From assembly GCA_030613785.1 (NCBI GenBank), contig JAUWLF010000002.1:1-64000 (forward strand): 64,000 bases of DNA, in the 5' to 3' direction. This DNA is from Chloroflexota bacterium. GTDB taxonomy: Bacteria > Chloroflexota > Anaerolineae > UBA7937 > B3-Chlor. Every line of letters begins with the position of its first letter. The stretch's first letter is position 1. Shown here piece by piece: positions 18,472-27,483 of this stretch. The notes beneath the pieces were generated by a model that was given only the letters and a program-made list of their open reading frames with translations, was not told where the DNA came from and made no database searches. A program made the position numbers and the translations under genes.

Positions 18472-18921
18472 ATGAGTACTAGCCTTAGCGTCGAAGCAGA
18501 GAAATGCACCGCATGCAGGGCGTGTGAACTGGCCTGCTCGTTCGTGCACGAGGGGGTCTATGCACCCGAGCTGTCACGCGTAGGCATAGTCCGTCTGATG
18601 GATCGAGGTGTGAATGTCCCTATCGTCTGTGCGAACTAGGCCTGCCATGCCTGTGTACAGGCCTGTCCCTCACAGGCAGCCCACCTTGACCGAACGGTGC
18701 CCGTCGTGCGGGGGATCGATGAGGAAACGTGTACCGACTGCGGAGAGTGCGTCACGGCCTGTCCGCTAGGCGCTGCGAATGTGCATTACGAGAAGGGCAT
18801 AGCCATCATCTGCGACCGCTGCGACGGCGAGCTTGCATGTGTGACGAATTGTATCCAAGGAGCGCTGAAGTTTGTCCCAACTCGGGACGTTGCGCAGCAC
18901 AAGCGTAGAGTCACCGCTTAG
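18472..18921 (+). pseudogene. Four-cluster ferredoxin-like subunit 3 with an in-frame amber codon
   Basis: Reading from ATG 18472 gives the same four-cluster design: CTACRACELAC, then CAN(stop)ACHACVQAC, CTDCGECVTAC and CDRCDGELACVTNC. The frame is open to 18921 except for TAG at 18637-18639. In the alignment with subunits 1 and 2 the TAG falls on the second Cys of the second motif; a single CAG-to-TAG change (Gln) is the simplest origin. The track shows only the 3' part (18697..18921). Possibilities are a nonsense mutation, a base error, or UAG recoding. It precedes AOR paralog 3, the reverse gene order of the other two pairs. Confidence 0.75.
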
Positions 18922-18961
18922 ACCTACGGGCTGGGCAAGGGCCTGCGCTGATACTACAAAC

Positions 18962-20872
18962 ATGATCAGGGATCTTAGCGAGCAGCGAATACTCCATGTG
19001 GAATTGACCTCCCGAGAGACGAGCGTCGAAGAGGTTCGCGGCGATGACCTGCTCAGCTTCCTGGGCGGCAGAGGCATTGCCGCCAAGCTGTTGTACGAAC
19101 GGCTTGCGCCAGGCACAGACCCGCTGAGTTCCGGAAACGTGCTCATCTTTAGCACAGGGTCGTTGACCGGCACTAGTGCGCCTTCCTCCGGTCGTAGCTG
19201 TGTAACGTGCAAAGGGCCTGCTACGAATCTCTACCTCAAGGTGAGCGCGGGTGGGCATCTGGGTGCCGAGTTGAAATACGCTGGCTATGACTACGTCGCG
19301 ATCAGCGGCATGGCTGAGCACCCCGTCTACCTGTGGATCGACGATGGTGAAGTGGCAATCCGTGATGCCCGGCATCTCTGGGGACTCGGTACCCGGGAGA
19401 CAGATCACCTCATCAAGGAGGAACTGGGCGACCAGGAGATTCAGACTGGGCTCATTGGACCGGCAGGCGAGAACGGCGTGCTATTCGCCTCTATCACCTT
19501 CTCCGTCTTCAGTTCAGCCAGCCGGGGAGGCGTCGGGGCAGTGATGGGGTCGAAGAACCTCAAAGCTATCGCTGTGCGGGGCAGGGGAGGCTTACGGAGT
19601 TGCGAGGGAGACGAGTTCTTCGACTTGGCGGCCTGCATGCGGAGGGAACTGGGTCAGGACACCACCTCGGAGAGACTATACAGATGGGGCACCGCCGGCG
19701 ACGTAGCCCCGGCCAATGAGATGGATGAACTGGCGTCGTACAACTTTGGCCGGATTGGCATTGAAGGGGCGGAGAGGATCGGCGGCCAGTATCTTGAAGA
19801 GCAAGGCTATCTCATCGGGCGCCTGTCCTGCTTCTCTTGTTCCACCGCCTGCCACCGCTACGTCCGCACCAAAGAGCATCGATACGGGCTGGTTCAGGAT
19901 GCGGGGCCGGAATACGAAAGCGTGTGTGCCTTGGGTGCGCAGTGCGGCACTGTAGACACGGAGGGCGTGATTAAGGCCAACCAGTTGTGCAACGACTATG
20001 GGTTGGACACGATCTCTACAGGCCATGTCATCTCGTGGGCCATGGAGTGCCAGGAAAGGGGGTTGCTTGAGGAGAAGCTAGCCGATGGCCTCGATTTGCG
20101 GTTCGGCAATGTAGAGAGCGAACTGGAGTTGATCCGACGGATAGCTCTGCGACAGAAAGGGCTAGGTGATTTGCTGGCCAACGGCTCCCGTCAGGCCGCC
20201 CACGCGGTAGGTGTCGACTCGTGGAAATGGGCTGTCCAAGCCAAGGGTTTGGAGCAATCAGCCATAGACACGCGGATGGCCAAAGGATATGCCTTGGCCT
20301 TCGCTGTGAATCCCAGAGGTCCAGACCATCTGATGACCGAGTGCCTTGCTGAGTTTGGAGCCACGGACGAGGCCCGGGCCTTGGTCAGGGAGATCACCGG
20401 AGATGAGAAATGGGCCGATGCTACTCTCGTCGACAAGAGGGCGGAAATCGTGCGCTGGCACGAGGATTGCTACGCAGCGAGCGACGCCCTGGGATTCTGT
20501 GCCTTCAGTACGACCGCGGCCTATGGCGTTCATCCCAAGACCATGGCTCAGCTACTCGGTCATGCCTTCGGCCTCAGGTTCAGCGAAGACGAGTTGATGA
20601 CCGCTGGGCGACGCATCGTGACCTTAGAGAGATGCTTCAACGTGCGCGAGGGCGCCCGTCGTGAGCATGACAAGCTACCCTGGCGCATGATGAACGAGCC
20701 TGTACCCTCAGGTCGTTTACAGGGCCTTGTGACCGACCACGCAACACTGGATGGCATGCTGGACGAGTATTACGAGCTGCATGGTTGGGACGTGGACACT
20801 GGAATACCCAAAGCCGAGACATTGGAGGTCTTGAGCCTCCTCGCGCTTTGTCGAGAATGTGTCGCAGGCTGA
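18962..20872 (+). CDS. Aldehyde:ferredoxin oxidoreductase family protein, paralog 3 (canonical cluster motif)
   Basis: A 636-residue AOR with the full classical set: GGRGIAAKLLYE, the GAVMGSKNLKAIAVRG pterin segment, C290-x2-C293-x3-C297 (CFSCSTAC), NPRGPDHL, a distal Cys near 513 (LGFCAF) and LERCFNVREG. It is clearly a different subfamily from paralogs 1 and 2 and closer to ordinary AORs. The start is placed at ATG 18962, 40 bases after subunit 3, because the peptide then begins at the family N-terminus; the ribosome site is weak. It should oxidise an aldehyde at a tungsten bis-pterin centre. Confidence 0.9.
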   Translation: MIRDLSEQRILHVELTSRETSVEEVRGDDLLSFLGGRGIAAKLLYERLAPGTDPLSSGNVLIFSTGSLTGTSAPSSGRSCVTCKGPATNLYLKVSAGGHLGAELKYAGYDYVAISGMAEHPVYLWIDDGEVAIRDARHLWGLGTRETDHLIKEELGDQEIQTGLIGPAGENGVLFASITFSVFSSASRGGVGAVMGSKNLKAIAVRGRGGLRSCEGDEFFDLAACMRRELGQDTTSERLYRWGTAGDVAPANEMDELASYNFGRIGIEGAERIGGQYLEEQGYLIGRLSCFSCSTACHRYVRTKEHRYGLVQDAGPEYESVCALGAQCGTVDTEGVIKANQLCNDYGLDTISTGHVISWAMECQERGLLEEKLADGLDLRFGNVESELELIRRIALRQKGLGDLLANGSRQAAHAVGVDSWKWAVQAKGLEQSAIDTRMAKGYALAFAVNPRGPDHLMTECLAEFGATDEARALVREITGDEKWADATLVDKRAEIVRWHEDCYAASDALGFCAFSTTAAYGVHPKTMAQLLGHAFGLRFSEDELMTAGRRIVTLERCFNVREGARREHDKLPWRMMNEPVPSGRLQGLVTDHATLDGMLDEYYELHGWDVDTGIPKAETLEVLSLLALCRECVAG

Positions 20873-21264
20873 CCGCAACAGTGACAGGATCGTTGGACAG
20901 CCACGAATCGAGCGCAAAGCTGGGCGCGAATAGTGGTGCGGGCCAGGACTTGAGGCGGGCCTCGCTGCGGGTCGTGGATAATGAATGGGCGCTTTGGGCA
21001 GATACCTTGGGGTCGGAGCTGAGGGATCTGTGCCGAGTCCGGGGACTAGTCGATACTGATTATGAATCACCAGTGCCTAGCGAACGGCACGCATAGCGGC
21101 TTCCTTGACAGCCAGTACAGCGTACCCTATACTATGCGCAACACTTGCCTCATCGTCGGCAGGTTCTCGGGCTACCCGGAAAGGGGGTGAGTACATCGAA
21201 CACTGATCAGATCAGACGCTCTTGGAATGAGAAGGCCTAAGCCTAGTACCAGAAGGAGGACAAG
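20873..21264 (+). other. Intergenic region before the ABC transporter
   Basis: About 390 bases without a supported gene. The track ORF 20785..21096 overlaps the AOR end and has no ribosome site or family content. The promoter at 21105 is the only clear element. Confidence 0.5.
21105..21133 (+). promoter_or_regulatory. Strong sigma70-type promoter of the ABC transporter operon
   Basis: TTGACA (21105-21110), 17-base spacer, TATACT (21128-21133): the same hexamers and spacing as the promoter before the GntR gene. Transcription should start near 21140, 125 bases before the binding-protein gene. Confidence 0.65.
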
Positions 21265-22899
21265 ATGTCGAGGAGAATCAACTTTGCGCTCAGCTTGGCG
21301 TTGCTGGCTGTGCTAGTGCTGTCCGCCTGTGCGCCCGCTGCGCCGCCAGCCGAGCCGGAGGCCCCGGACGCGACCCAGCCACCGGCTGCCACGGAGCCTG
21401 CAGCAGCTACACCGGAACCTGAGGAGCCGATTGTGGTCACCTTCCTCCTGCAGCAGGACATGCTTAACCTTAATCCTGCCGATTCGTACTCCATCGAGCC
21501 TGTGTTCCAGAACATGTGCTACGAGAATCTCGTCTGGGCTTCCATGCCCGGAAGCGACGAGGCGGTCGTGCCTGGGCTGGCAACCAGCTGGGAGAAGAAC
21601 GAAGACGCGTCGGAGTGGACGTTCTACTTGCGTGAGGGGATAACTTTCCAGGATGGGGCTCCCTTCAACGCCGAGGCGGTCAAGGCTACCTTCGATTACG
21701 TCATCCAACGTGGGGGTGGCTACTCTTGGGTGTATGCAGGGGTGGAGTCGGTCGAGGTGGTGGATGAATACGCCGTCAAGTTCATCTGCAAGTACCCACA
21801 GCCCATGGACTTGGTGTTGACCGCGCCGTACGCCGCCGGCATCATGAGCCCCAACATCTTGGACAAGGATGAGGAGTGGTTCAATGCTGGCAACTGTGTG
21901 GGTACAGGGCCGTACATGATTGAGTCCTACACCAAGGGCTCGCGCATGATCATGACCCGCAATGACGACTATTGGGGAGGTTGGGAAGAGGGCCAGCCCG
22001 ACAAGGCTGTCTTCGAGATCGTGATGGATCCTCCCACGGCCATCCAGATGATGGAGGCGGGGGAGGGTGACTTCTACCTGGGCGCGCCTCCCGATACGGT
22101 GATCAGGTTAGGAGAGACAGAGGGGTTGAACTCCAGGATCACGGACTCCTACCAGCATACAATCATGTTGCTGAACACCAAGCGTCCGCCACTGGATGAC
22201 CAACGTGTGAGGGAGGCACTGGCCTGGACCTTCCCGTACCAGGAGGTCATTGACAGGACCGAGGGGAACTACAAACTATCGCGGGGCTTTGTGCCACTGA
22301 TCATGTGGGGCAACTGCACAGATTGCATGCAGTACCATCAGGATCTGGACAAGGCCAGGGAGCTGCTGGCCGAGGCTGGATACCCGGACGGTGGCTTCTC
22401 GCTGATTGGGACCTATACGCCCGACTGGCCGTCGGTGGCATGGCCTATGGAGCAGTGGGTTGATCACTTGTCCGAAGTGGGGATCACCCTCATTCTTGAG
22501 CCCGGAGTCTTTGAATCTGTCTGGGCAAGGGCTAAAGGACCAGAAGAGGATAGGCAAGACATCTATCCAGAGCAGTGGTGGCCCACCTGGGTTACACCGC
22601 ACGATCCCCTGTTGAGCATGTTCGCCTGCGAAGACGAGGTCTTCTGGGGCCTAACGTACGCGTGCTACCCGGAGTTCGACGCGCTCCTGGACGAGGGTAT
22701 GAAGCTCTCCGGCGTGTCCTTGGAGCTCGCTGCGGAGAAGTACATCGAGGCGCAGCACATCTTGATGGAAGACTTGCCAGGCTTCCCCGTCATCGACCCT
22801 CCGTACATGTGGCTGGTCAGCTCGCGCATTACCGCCTTCGAGGACAACCCAGCCTACCCCGGGGAGGTCTTCTTCTACGACTTGAGGGTCGAGCAGTAA
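21265..22899 (+). CDS. ABC transporter substrate-binding lipoprotein, peptide/nickel (SBP_bac_5) family
   Basis: A 544-residue lipoprotein. Signal peptide 1-21 ends in the lipobox LSAC with the lipidated Cys at 22. A low-complexity Ala/Pro/Glu linker (about 23-55) follows, a style common in Chloroflexota, and then the family-5 binding domain (PGLATSWEKNEDASEWTFYL and PFNAEAVKATFDYV are typical). It should capture oligopeptides or similar solutes outside the membrane and deliver them to the permeases encoded next. AGAAGGAGG precedes the ATG. It is separated from the permease by a strong hairpin. Confidence 0.92.
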   Translation: MSRRINFALSLALLAVLVLSACAPAAPPAEPEAPDATQPPAATEPAAATPEPEEPIVVTFLLQQDMLNLNPADSYSIEPVFQNMCYENLVWASMPGSDEAVVPGLATSWEKNEDASEWTFYLREGITFQDGAPFNAEAVKATFDYVIQRGGGYSWVYAGVESVEVVDEYAVKFICKYPQPMDLVLTAPYAAGIMSPNILDKDEEWFNAGNCVGTGPYMIESYTKGSRMIMTRNDDYWGGWEEGQPDKAVFEIVMDPPTAIQMMEAGEGDFYLGAPPDTVIRLGETEGLNSRITDSYQHTIMLLNTKRPPLDDQRVREALAWTFPYQEVIDRTEGNYKLSRGFVPLIMWGNCTDCMQYHQDLDKARELLAEAGYPDGGFSLIGTYTPDWPSVAWPMEQWVDHLSEVGITLILEPGVFESVWARAKGPEEDRQDIYPEQWWPTWVTPHDPLLSMFACEDEVFWGLTYACYPEFDALLDEGMKLSGVSLELAAEKYIEAQHILMEDLPGFPVIDPPYMWLVSSRITAFEDNPAYPGEVFFYDLRVEQ

Positions 22900-22963
22900 G
22901 GCGAGGCGGCTCGGCCCGTCAACTTCCGGGGCTCGTGACCCGGTAATAGGCGTGTTGCCCACC

Positions 22964-23001
22964 GTAGGGACCGACCACTCTTGCAGTCGGTCGGTCCCTA
23001 C
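22964..23001 (+). terminator. Perfect 13-bp intercistronic hairpin between binding protein and permease
   Basis: GTAGGGACCGACC (22964-22976) pairs exactly with GGTCGGTCCCTAC (22989-23001) around a 12-base loop. There is no U-run, so it looks like an RNA-stabilising or partially terminating hairpin, which commonly raises binding-protein yield over permease yield. It overlaps the track start of the permease (TTG 22981), arguing against that start. Confidence 0.7.
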
Positions 23002-23022
23002 CTGAGCCTGCGGGGTACCATC

Positions 23023-24045
23023 TTGGGAAGAATCCAGTACATAGTCCGGCGCCTGCTACTGGCGATTCTCGTCTTGGTAGGCGTATCCGTGGTCACCTTC
23101 ATCATCGCACGGTTGGTCCCCTCCAACCCTGCTCATCTGTGGGCTGGCCCTCGTGCTCGACCGGATCAGATAGAAGCCGCAAGAACCAAGCTCGGTCTGG
23201 ATTTGCCGCTCTATCAACAGTATTTCCTATACGTCGGCCAAGTGTTGCGAGGCGATTTTGGTATCTCAGTCCTCACCCATATGCCCATTGTGAATGATCT
23301 AAAGAGATACCTGCCAGCGACGCTGGAGCTCGTCTTCTTCAGCATGTTCTTCACCGCTACCATCGGTGTCCCGCTCGGTGTCCTGTCGGCCGCCAGGAAG
23401 GACAGCTGGCTGGATCACTTCAGCCGCGTGTTCGCAGTGATCTGCGTATCGGTTCCAGTGTTCTGGCTGGCCCTAATCCTGCAGATGATTTTCGCTAGAC
23501 AACTGGGGGTGCTTCCGCTCGGCGGGCGCGTGAGTCGAGACATCGCCGTCTTCTCACCCCTGGACCCAATCACTGGATTCTATTTGCTGGACGCGCTCCT
23601 ATCCCGGAGCTGGCTGCACTTCCGCGAGGCTCTGGTGCATAGCATCCTGCCCAGCTTGACCCTGGCAAGCTACGGGATTGGACTTACCATTCGCATGACC
23701 AGGGCCAACATGGTGGAGGTCCTGGAGGAGAACTACATCACCGCCGCCTGGGCAGCCGGGCTCAGCCGGCGTACTGTGTACTTCCAACTAGCTCTCAAGA
23801 ACGCCATCGTCCCAACGCTCATAGTGTTGGGACTTACGTTCGTGTGGAGTCTGACCGGTGCCATGCTAGTGGAGATCATGTTTCTCTGGCCAGGCCTGGG
23901 AACATACTTATTCAACGCTGTGAGAGTGATCGATTTCCGCGTCGTGATTTCGGTGACCCTGGTGGTTACCGTGTTCTACGTCTTGACCAACCTGGCTCTT
24001 GACTTGCTTCAAGCGGCGATCGATCCCCGAGTCAGCCTGGAGTAG
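23023..24045 (+). CDS. dppB: ABC transporter permease, DppB/OppB type
   Basis: About 340 residues with six predicted membrane segments. It has the classic N-terminus (YIVRRLLLAILVLVGVSVVTF), the GLDLPLYQQYFLYVGQVLRGDFG segment and the EAA-type loop near AAGLSRRTVYFQLALKNAI. I place the start at the TTG at 23023 (LGRIQYIVRR), just past the hairpin, because the track start at 22981 lies inside the hairpin loop. It forms the channel with the next gene product. Confidence 0.88.
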   Translation: MGRIQYIVRRLLLAILVLVGVSVVTFIIARLVPSNPAHLWAGPRARPDQIEAARTKLGLDLPLYQQYFLYVGQVLRGDFGISVLTHMPIVNDLKRYLPATLELVFFSMFFTATIGVPLGVLSAARKDSWLDHFSRVFAVICVSVPVFWLALILQMIFARQLGVLPLGGRVSRDIAVFSPLDPITGFYLLDALLSRSWLHFREALVHSILPSLTLASYGIGLTIRMTRANMVEVLEENYITAAWAAGLSRRTVYFQLALKNAIVPTLIVLGLTFVWSLTGAMLVEIMFLWPGLGTYLFNAVRVIDFRVVISVTLVVTVFYVLTNLALDLLQAAIDPRVSLE

Positions 24046-24063
24046 TGCAACGGAGACAGCGGG

Positions 24064-24981
24064 ATGAGTATGAGTGAGAATCTAGAGCGGATCTCGGGGA
24101 CCGGGGAAACCGCCTGGCACGCGAGGTTTCGAGAGTACGGTCTGATGTGGCGGGCCTTCCGACGGGATCGCCTGGCGGTTATCAGTCTAGTGGTTATTGT
24201 GGCTTTCGTGCTGGCCTCCGTTTTCGCTACGTCGCTAGCACCATACCCCGCTCAGGGGAGAGGGAAGGCGAACGTTAAGGAGAAGTTCCAGGCGCCCAGC
24301 TCGGCACACCTCCTGGGCACCGACGAGCTAGGAAGGGACGTCCTTTCCCGGATGCTGCTGGGCAGTCGGTCTTCGTTGGGGATCGGACTCCTAGTTGTTG
24401 CCATCGCCATGATTATTGGAACGCCTCTGGGGGCAGTGGCCGGCTACTTCGGCGGCTCGCTTGACAACGCCATCATGCGCATCACCGATGTGTTCCTGTC
24501 TTTCCCGGCACTGCTGCTAGCCATAGCTATCAGTTCGGCGTTGGGTCCGAGCTTGGTCAATGCCATGATCGCCATTGCATTGACCTGGTGGCCTTGGTAC
24601 ACCCGTCTAGCTCGAGCACAGGCTGTGGCTCTCAGACAACAGACGTTCATTGAGGCCGCGCGCTGCGTCGGAGCCTCCGCTCCGACCATCGTGCGTGAGC
24701 ACGTACTGCCCAATGTGCTTACTCCAGCTCTGGTGCAGGGTACCATGGATATCGGAGGAGCGATTCTGATGGGAGCGGCGTTGAGCTTCGTTGGGCTCGG
24801 AGTGCGACCTCCCCGTCCCGATTGGGGAAGCATGCTGACTACGGCGCGCTTGTACTTCGTGGAGGCCCCATGGTTCGCCATCTGTCCCGGTGTGGCCATT
24901 TTGATCGTGTCAATGTGTTTCAACCTGTTGGGCGATGGGGTGCGGGACGTCTTTGACCCGCGCTCCAGGAGGAGGGGATAG
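24064..24981 (+). CDS. dppC: ABC transporter permease, DppC/OppC type
   Basis: 305 residues. After a cytoplasmic N-terminus come a first membrane segment (near 40-60), a periplasmic stretch with HLLGTDELGRDVLSRML (a DppC hallmark), and four to five further segments. The ATPase-contact loop is EAARCVGASAPTIVREHVLPN. It pairs with DppB. GGAGACAGCGGG precedes the ATG, and the stop abuts the next start. Confidence 0.92.
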   Translation: MSMSENLERISGTGETAWHARFREYGLMWRAFRRDRLAVISLVVIVAFVLASVFATSLAPYPAQGRGKANVKEKFQAPSSAHLLGTDELGRDVLSRMLLGSRSSLGIGLLVVAIAMIIGTPLGAVAGYFGGSLDNAIMRITDVFLSFPALLLAIAISSALGPSLVNAMIAIALTWWPWYTRLARAQAVALRQQTFIEAARCVGASAPTIVREHVLPNVLTPALVQGTMDIGGAILMGAALSFVGLGVRPPRPDWGSMLTTARLYFVEAPWFAICPGVAILIVSMCFNLLGDGVRDVFDPRSRRRG

Positions 24982-25959
24982 ATGGATCAACCGCTCGTGA
25001 CCATCAGGGATCTCCGCCTCCAATTCCGCACCTACGCCGGGGTTGTGCAGGCGCTCAATGGCGTTGACTTGCAGATCTATGCGGGAGACGTGGTGGGTCT
25101 AGTTGGCGAAACGGGTTGCGGCAAGTCGATGACGGGACTCTCACTTCTGGGCTTGGTGCCCAAGGGTGGGGAGATCGTGTCAGGCAGCATCACGTTCAAA
25201 GGCGAGGAGCTAGTTGGCAAGCCGGAATCGTACCTGGGAGCGATCCGGGGCGCTCAGATCGCAATGATCTTTCAGAACCCCGCGACATCGCTGAACCCAT
25301 TGTTCACCATCGGTGAACAGATCGGCTTCATCATGCGCAAGCACCAACCAGCACGCAAGGCAGAGATGCGGAACCGGGCAGTGGACCTCCTCCGGATGGT
25401 CGAATTGCCGGACCCAGCAAGGATTCTGGATACGTATCCTCATGAGCTGAGCGGGGGGATGAAACAGCGAGCATGCATTGCCATGGCTCTCTCCTGTGGC
25501 GCGGAGTTGCTGATCGCCGACGAGCCCACGACAGATCTCGACGTCACCGTGCAAGCCCAGATCCTGGACCTACTGCGAAGACTCAGAGAAACACAGGGCG
25601 TAGCTATCCTCATGATCACCCATGACCTGGCGGTCGTCGCCGAGATGTGCCGGCGCGTAGCGGTGCTATACGCGGGTCGAACACTGGAATCGGGCCCCGT
25701 AGACCAGGTGTTGCTCGCACCGAAACATCCGTACACACAAGCCCTGCTGAAGGCGAGCCCACGCCGTGGTAGCCGTGGCACGTCGCTCCAACCCATCCCG
25801 GGCGCAGTTCCCAGCGGGCTCAATCCCGTGCAGGGATGTGCTTTCGGCCCTCGATGCACCCACACAATGCAGAGATGTGAGCAGCCCCCTCCAAGGATGA
25901 CTGTCGGCCACAACCACACGACCTCCTGCTTCCTATACGCAGAGCCAGGTGACAGATGA
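24982..25959 (+). CDS. dppD: ABC transporter ATP-binding protein, DppD/OppD type
   Basis: 325 residues. Walker A is GETGCGKS, the signature is LSGGMKQR, and Walker B is LLIADEPTTDLD. The C-terminal oligopeptide-ATPase extension has the Cys-rich motif GCAFGPRCTHTMQRC. It hydrolyses ATP on the cytoplasmic face. A strong GGAGGAGGGG ribosome site lies at the end of dppC, and it overlaps dppF by four bases (ATGA). Confidence 0.93.
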   Translation: MDQPLVTIRDLRLQFRTYAGVVQALNGVDLQIYAGDVVGLVGETGCGKSMTGLSLLGLVPKGGEIVSGSITFKGEELVGKPESYLGAIRGAQIAMIFQNPATSLNPLFTIGEQIGFIMRKHQPARKAEMRNRAVDLLRMVELPDPARILDTYPHELSGGMKQRACIAMALSCGAELLIADEPTTDLDVTVQAQILDLLRRLRETQGVAILMITHDLAVVAEMCRRVAVLYAGRTLESGPVDQVLLAPKHPYTQALLKASPRRGSRGTSLQPIPGAVPSGLNPVQGCAFGPRCTHTMQRCEQPPPRMTVGHNHTTSCFLYAEPGDR

Positions 25960-26969
25960 ACCACGGCATTGAGACTAGGCATGCTGACAACGTGCACGTA
26001 GAGATCAAGGATCTGGTCAAGCACTTCCGTCAAGATCGAGGATTCATCGATCGGAACCCGCGGGTGGTGAGGGCCGTGGACGGAGTATCTCTGGACATCG
26101 AGCGCAGGAGAACCGTTGGGGTCGTGGGGGAGTCAGGTTGCGGCAAGACAACTCTTGCACGTTGCATATTGCTCCTCATAAGGCCAACGTCGGGGGAGAT
26201 ACTTCTCGAAGGGGAGAACATACTGAAGCTCTCCGCTCGACAGCTGCGAGGCCGGCGAAGAGACATGCAGATGATATTCCAGAACCCCTACTCGTCCCTG
26301 GATGGACGCATGAGCATTCATCGGATTATCGCGCAGCCGCTTCGCACACATATGTCCATGAGTGGGGCTGAGATGCGCGATAGGGTTGTGGAACTCTTGG
26401 AGCAGCTAGGTCTCTCCGGGGATTTCCTCTACCGCTATCCACACGAGTTCTCCGGCGGCCAGTTGCAGCGGATAGCCATTGCCCGCGCCCTGGCACTGAA
26501 TCCAAAGTTCCTAATACTGGACGAGCCCACGGCTGCTCTGGACGTCTCTGTGCAGGCACAGATCGTAGAGCAGTTCAAGCAATTGCAGATGGATCTGGAG
26601 CTTACATATCTCTTCATCTCTCATAACCTGACACTGGTCCATCATGTCAGCGATGTCATTGCTGTTCTGTACCTGGGGAGAATCGTTGAGCGCGGGGACT
26701 CCGACGAGATCTTTGGCAACCCTCTCCACCCCTATACCCAGGCTCTGCTGTCAGCGACACCCGAACTGGACCCCAAGCTGCGCCGGCAGCGCATCATGCT
26801 CGGCGGAGGTGTTCCAGATCCCGCTAATCCCCCTGCGGGATGCGCTTTTCATCCACGTTGTCCAGTGGCCAAGAACGACTGTAGCGAGGTCGTGCCCAGA
26901 TTGATGGATGTGGGAGGTGGCCACTTCGTGGCCTGCCACCCCGATCTCTTACAACCGTCAAGCAACTGA
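25956..26969 (+). CDS. dppF: ABC transporter ATP-binding protein, DppF/OppF type
   Basis: 337 residues. Walker A is GESGCGKTT, the signature is FSGGQLQR, and Walker B is FLILDEPTAALDVS. The C-terminal motif GCAFHPRCPVAKNDC is typical of DppF. Its start overlaps dppD by four bases. It completes a five-gene importer driven from the promoter at 21105. Confidence 0.93.
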   Translation: MNHGIETRHADNVHVEIKDLVKHFRQDRGFIDRNPRVVRAVDGVSLDIERRRTVGVVGESGCGKTTLARCILLLIRPTSGEILLEGENILKLSARQLRGRRRDMQMIFQNPYSSLDGRMSIHRIIAQPLRTHMSMSGAEMRDRVVELLEQLGLSGDFLYRYPHEFSGGQLQRIAIARALALNPKFLILDEPTAALDVSVQAQIVEQFKQLQMDLELTYLFISHNLTLVHHVSDVIAVLYLGRIVERGDSDEIFGNPLHPYTQALLSATPELDPKLRRQRIMLGGGVPDPANPPAGCAFHPRCPVAKNDCSEVVPRLMDVGGGHFVACHPDLLQPSSN

Positions 26970-27057
26970 CGGCATAGCTGGCGTACTCACCGAAGAAGCT
27001 TTGATACCAGAGCTCCATCAGGGCGCAATCCAAACGAGATATCGCAAGGAAGGAGAA

Positions 27058-27483
27058 ATGAGAATGGTTGGCGATGTAGAGAAGTTGGTGAGGGATTATG
27101 TTGCAGCGTGGGGGACAGGTGATCCCAAGGACCTACTGTCTGTCGTGACCGACGATTTTGTGCACGAAGACATGGGAGAGGGCATCGTCTTTCGCGGCAA
27201 GGAGGAGATCAAGGCGCACTTGGAGGAGACCTTCGAGGAGCTTCCTGACTTCAAGGGAGAGGTGAAGAGAGTCTTCGTCGGCGAGGGGTGGGCAGCCAGT
27301 GAGGGAATGATGATGGGCACTGAGACGGTTGAGCTTCCCTCCGGCGAAAAGGCAAGGAAGAAGTTCGCCGTCCCTACTGCGGACATCTATGAGCTTGAGG
27401 GCGGCAAAATCAAGCGCCATGCCTGCTACTATGACAACGCCACGTACATGCGCCAGATGGGCTTGCTGCCTGAGGAATCATAG
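27058..27483 (+). CDS. SnoaL-like / NTF2-fold protein
   Basis: A 141-residue protein of the nuclear-transport-factor-2-like superfamily. The start VRDYVAAWGTGDPKDLLSVVTDDFVHED and the central FRGKEEIKAHLEETF are typical of SnoaL-like polyketide cyclase relatives. These small cone-shaped proteins bind hydrophobic ligands or act as isomerases, cyclases or hydratases; the reaction here is unknown. The ATG at 27058 has AAGGAGAA upstream; the longer track ORF overlaps dppF and is rejected. It lies 88 bases after dppF and may be the last gene of that operon. Confidence 0.75.
   Translation: MRMVGDVEKLVRDYVAAWGTGDPKDLLSVVTDDFVHEDMGEGIVFRGKEEIKAHLEETFEELPDFKGEVKRVFVGEGWAASEGMMMGTETVELPSGEKARKKFAVPTADIYELEGGKIKRHACYYDNATYMRQMGLLPEES

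Noticed and set aside
20785-21096. 103-codon ORF overlapping the end of AOR paralog 3
   Set aside because: Mostly overlaps a real gene, no ribosome site, composition unlike a protein.
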